In this document: positions 62,013-64,000 of the stretch, piece by piece | How the letters are laid out: every line of letters begins with the position of its first letter | How positions within the stretch are numbered: position 1 is the first letter of the stretch | Assembly: GCA_014529385.2 (NCBI GenBank) | Contig: CM043946.1 | Coordinates: 20,268,077-20,332,076, forward strand | DNA length: 64,000 nucleotides | Direction: 5' to 3' | Source: Adiantum capillus-veneris | Taxonomy: Eukaryota; Streptophyta; Polypodiopsida; Polypodiales; Pteridaceae | Made by a program: the position numbers and the translations under genes | The notes under the pieces: generated by a model | Database searches by the model: none | The model's input: the letters and a program-made list of their open reading frames with translations, nothing else | Told to the model about the DNA's origin: nothing

Positions 62013-63620
62013 CATGCAGCAAGGTTTCCACGGCAACCAAGGCCAGTTTGGGGTGCCACAGGGTCATTTTGGCATGGCTAGTTTTTCTGGACAACAGCCA
62101 GATATTGCACCTCTGACGCAAATGTGAATGGCCAAAGCGTGCCGATCATGCCTAGTACAGTGCCCATGTTGCAGACCATTCCGTCTGACAACTTGGGGGC
62201 ACTAGAGAAGCCGAAGGCTTACAAAGAAGGTGGTGCAAGAGTAAAGTTCAGTACCTTCAGTGGTTTCGAGGATAAGACAAAGGCACTCACTTTCCTCCAG
62301 CAATTTGATACAGCTTATGCGGGAGGGAATTTTACAGAGGCCTCGAAGGTCAGGAAAGCTGCCACTTTCTTAAAGGACAATGCGCTTACATGGTGGACGA
62401 CATTGTTATGCAAGGACAGGCACCCGCCACTTGGGTTTACTTCAAGCAAATGTTTGCATCTGCTTGGCTGTCAAATGAATTTGAAGCCGATGTCCTGACA
62501 GATTGGCACCAGCTTACTTCAGCTTCGTGCAAGAGCTTGCTGGAGTACAATAGGAGGTTTTGTAAAGCATTACTCTCAGTGACCTCCTACAAATTTGTGC
62601 CACTGACAGAGCAGATAGAGAAGTATTGTTGTGGGCTGCCTAAAGGGCTTCGCGATTACTGTACAAAGAACAGAGTGGCTATCCTTACTCAGCTTATGGA
62701 AGTTGCAAACACTGGTCTTGCCCTGTTGAAAGGAGAGGACAGTGGATTTCCGAGCAGTGATAAAGGAGGGCAGCAAAAGAAAAATTCAGCGAAGAAGCCC
62801 TTTGTGAAGACGGCTCCTGATGCGTCACAGGGGTCAGAAAAGGCCACCTAAGACAAGGAATCAGCGGGGACTTCTGGAGCGCAGGCAAAGAAACAGAAAA
62901 GGAAGCCTTTTGTGCGCAAGTCGCTCGAGGAAAAGAAGGTCCTAATGGCTGAGAACAAATGCTTTATATGCGAGCAGCCTGGTCACATTTCTATCAATTG
63001 TCCACAAAGGAAAAGGCCAGCTGACTCAGAGGATAAAGAAGACCAGAAAGGCAAGAAGCCTAAACCCACGGCAGGTTTAGTGCCAGACATATTGGGTGAC
63101 AGGCCCAGCACAGATGCCAGTGAATTATGCAGGGCATGGGATAAAGTTAGGGATCAGACGGCACTCATCTTCTTTGATCCAGGTGCCAAAGCCAACTTTA
63201 TCTCACCAGAGTTAGCTATGAAGCTGGGCATTAGAGCTGAAGAGATGGGGTACACAGCAGAGGCAGGGTTGGCATGTCCTGGCCACTCAGAGTGCGTTAC
63301 TCCCATCATTGGAAAACTGCGTCTGCATATTCAGTCGTATGTGGACACTGAAGAGTTTTACATCATGCCGCTGGAAGGTTGTGACGCCTTGTTGGGGATC
63401 CCGTGGATGTTCCGAGTGCATGGAGTCTTGGATGCCTACAACAAAAAGATCACTATACAGCATAGGGGCAAAACTCACATCTTGGATGTAAAGCTTAAAG
63501 GAGAGTCACTCCCTATTGTATCTGCTTCTGCTATCACTTCTGTAATAAAGAATCATCTTTCTGTGTACTTGATTTTTGCACGTGATGTCTCAGATAGCGA
63601 TCAGTCAAATTTATCTGTGT
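62013..63620 (+). pseudogene. Gypsy gag and protease
   Basis: A Gln/Gly-rich start (MQQGFHGNQGQFGVPQGHFG) is followed by a gag capsid in two frames: ARVKFSTFSGFEDKTKALTF, SKVRKAATFLKDNALTWWTT, then ATWVYFKQMFASAWL and CKSLLEYNRRFCKALLSV. After a stop at 62849 comes a zinc knuckle CFICEQPGHISINC (pattern CX2CX4HX4C), and a protease with LIFFDPGAKANFISPELAMK, where DPG replaces D-S/T-G, and ALLGIPWMFRVHGVLDAYNK. The open part 62912-63615 is intact from knuckle through protease. No RT follows: the element stops at about 63620-63640, where a minus-strand LINE starts. Confidence 0.85.
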
Positions 63621-63636
63621 TAGATAAAGAAAGGTC

Positions 63637-64000
63637 AGCATTTTCCGCATCGTGTGATAGTCTGGACAGGCCCGTCTCTACAACATCTAGCTCTCTCAGC
63701 ATCTCCTCTGAAGTATCATAAAACACTGTCTGGTGATGGGCAGTCCTAGCATTGAAGTCCCCTAGAATGATAATGTCACCATCTCTAGAGAACTCCCATA
63801 TGTCATCATCCAAAATAGAAAAGGGGGACTGTCCTCTGGGTGCTGCATAGACCGACGTACTCGGGGGAAAGTAGCAAATAGCAATGTAGAGATATCTGCC
63901 TGTCTCTGCTTTCAATCTCACCCACATGTACCTAGCCTGCTCATCCTTGCAGGCTATATGTATCAATGGCTGCAAATCCTCTCTAAATAACAATGCCACT
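63637..64000 (-). pseudogene. LINE copy 5, endonuclease (minus strand, runs off the window)
   Basis: Minus strand from the window edge: ALLFREDLQPLIHIACKDEQ, ARYMWVRLKAETGRYLYIAI, CYFPPSTSVYAAPRGQSPFS, IIILGDFNARTAHHQTVFYD, ending at LSRLSHDAEN near 63640. This is the same family as LINE copies 1-4 but in the opposite orientation. The N-terminus lies beyond 64000. The remainder of ORF2 is absent at the low-coordinate side, where gypsy sequence begins, so the copy is truncated at its 3' side or was cut by rearrangement. Confidence 0.83.

Overview
This window is a piece of a large, repeat-rich land-plant nuclear genome. A host gene on the minus strand (29712 to beyond 60263) reads as the C-terminal half of MMS19, the HEAT-repeat scaffold of the cytosolic iron-sulfur cluster targeting complex. 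Nine exons are visible and their phases agree. Two introns are inflated to about 9.9 and 16.4 kb by retroelements. The abundance of copia, gypsy and LINE sequence, the initiator-Met-type primer sites and the giant introns fit a plant with a big genome (a fern or gymnosperm would suit). The exact lineage cannot be fixed from sequence alone.

Region 1 (1-1382) holds decayed sequence and an old gypsy reverse-transcriptase relic. Region 2 (1383-26583) is one nested stack of LTR retrotransposons, resolved by four pairs of 5-bp target-site duplications. A minus-strand copia (1388-26578, ttaag) was hit by a gypsy element (2125-10957, atgag) and by a plus-strand copia of the same family (12419-23518, taaat). 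The second copia was in turn hit by a short-LTR chromovirus with a chromodomain (13885-19715, tgcaa). The gypsy element carries a gag-only copia-like element (3239-6039) whose outer LTR has lost its outer part. The gypsy also has an aspartic-protease-like ORF downstream of its integrase. All pol reading frames are broken.

Region 3 (26584-29711) is intergenic, with a degenerate dispersed AGTACCT-type repeat. Region 4 (29712-64000) is the MMS19 gene and its intronic load. The 16.4-kb intron holds three plus-strand copies of one non-LTR (LINE) family, a 354-bp hAT-type element with 8-bp duplications inside one LINE, a candidate LTR, and fragments of a second, L1-like LINE family. The 9.9-kb intron holds a fourth, nearly full-length LINE copy, LINE 5'/3'-end debris, and a very recent 1,854-bp tandem duplication that copied a G-rich minisatellite, a gypsy protease fragment and most of an MMS19 exon. 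The intron upstream of 60263 holds L1 fragments, a gypsy gag-protease, and a minus-strand LINE endonuclease running off the window.

The most interesting unit is the LINE family. It has an APE-type endonuclease, an ORF1 and an RT with a C-terminal CCHC. Its 5' leader is made of AGGGTTT (telobox-like) repeats. Its 3' end carries a conserved small hairpin with a compensatory variant, followed by ATTTC repeats instead of poly(A). Most copies are embedded in CT microsatellites. One copy (32384-35116) keeps a 910-codon open frame from the end of the endonuclease through the zinc finger. Two neighbouring copies share an inactivating YADD-to-YADN change.
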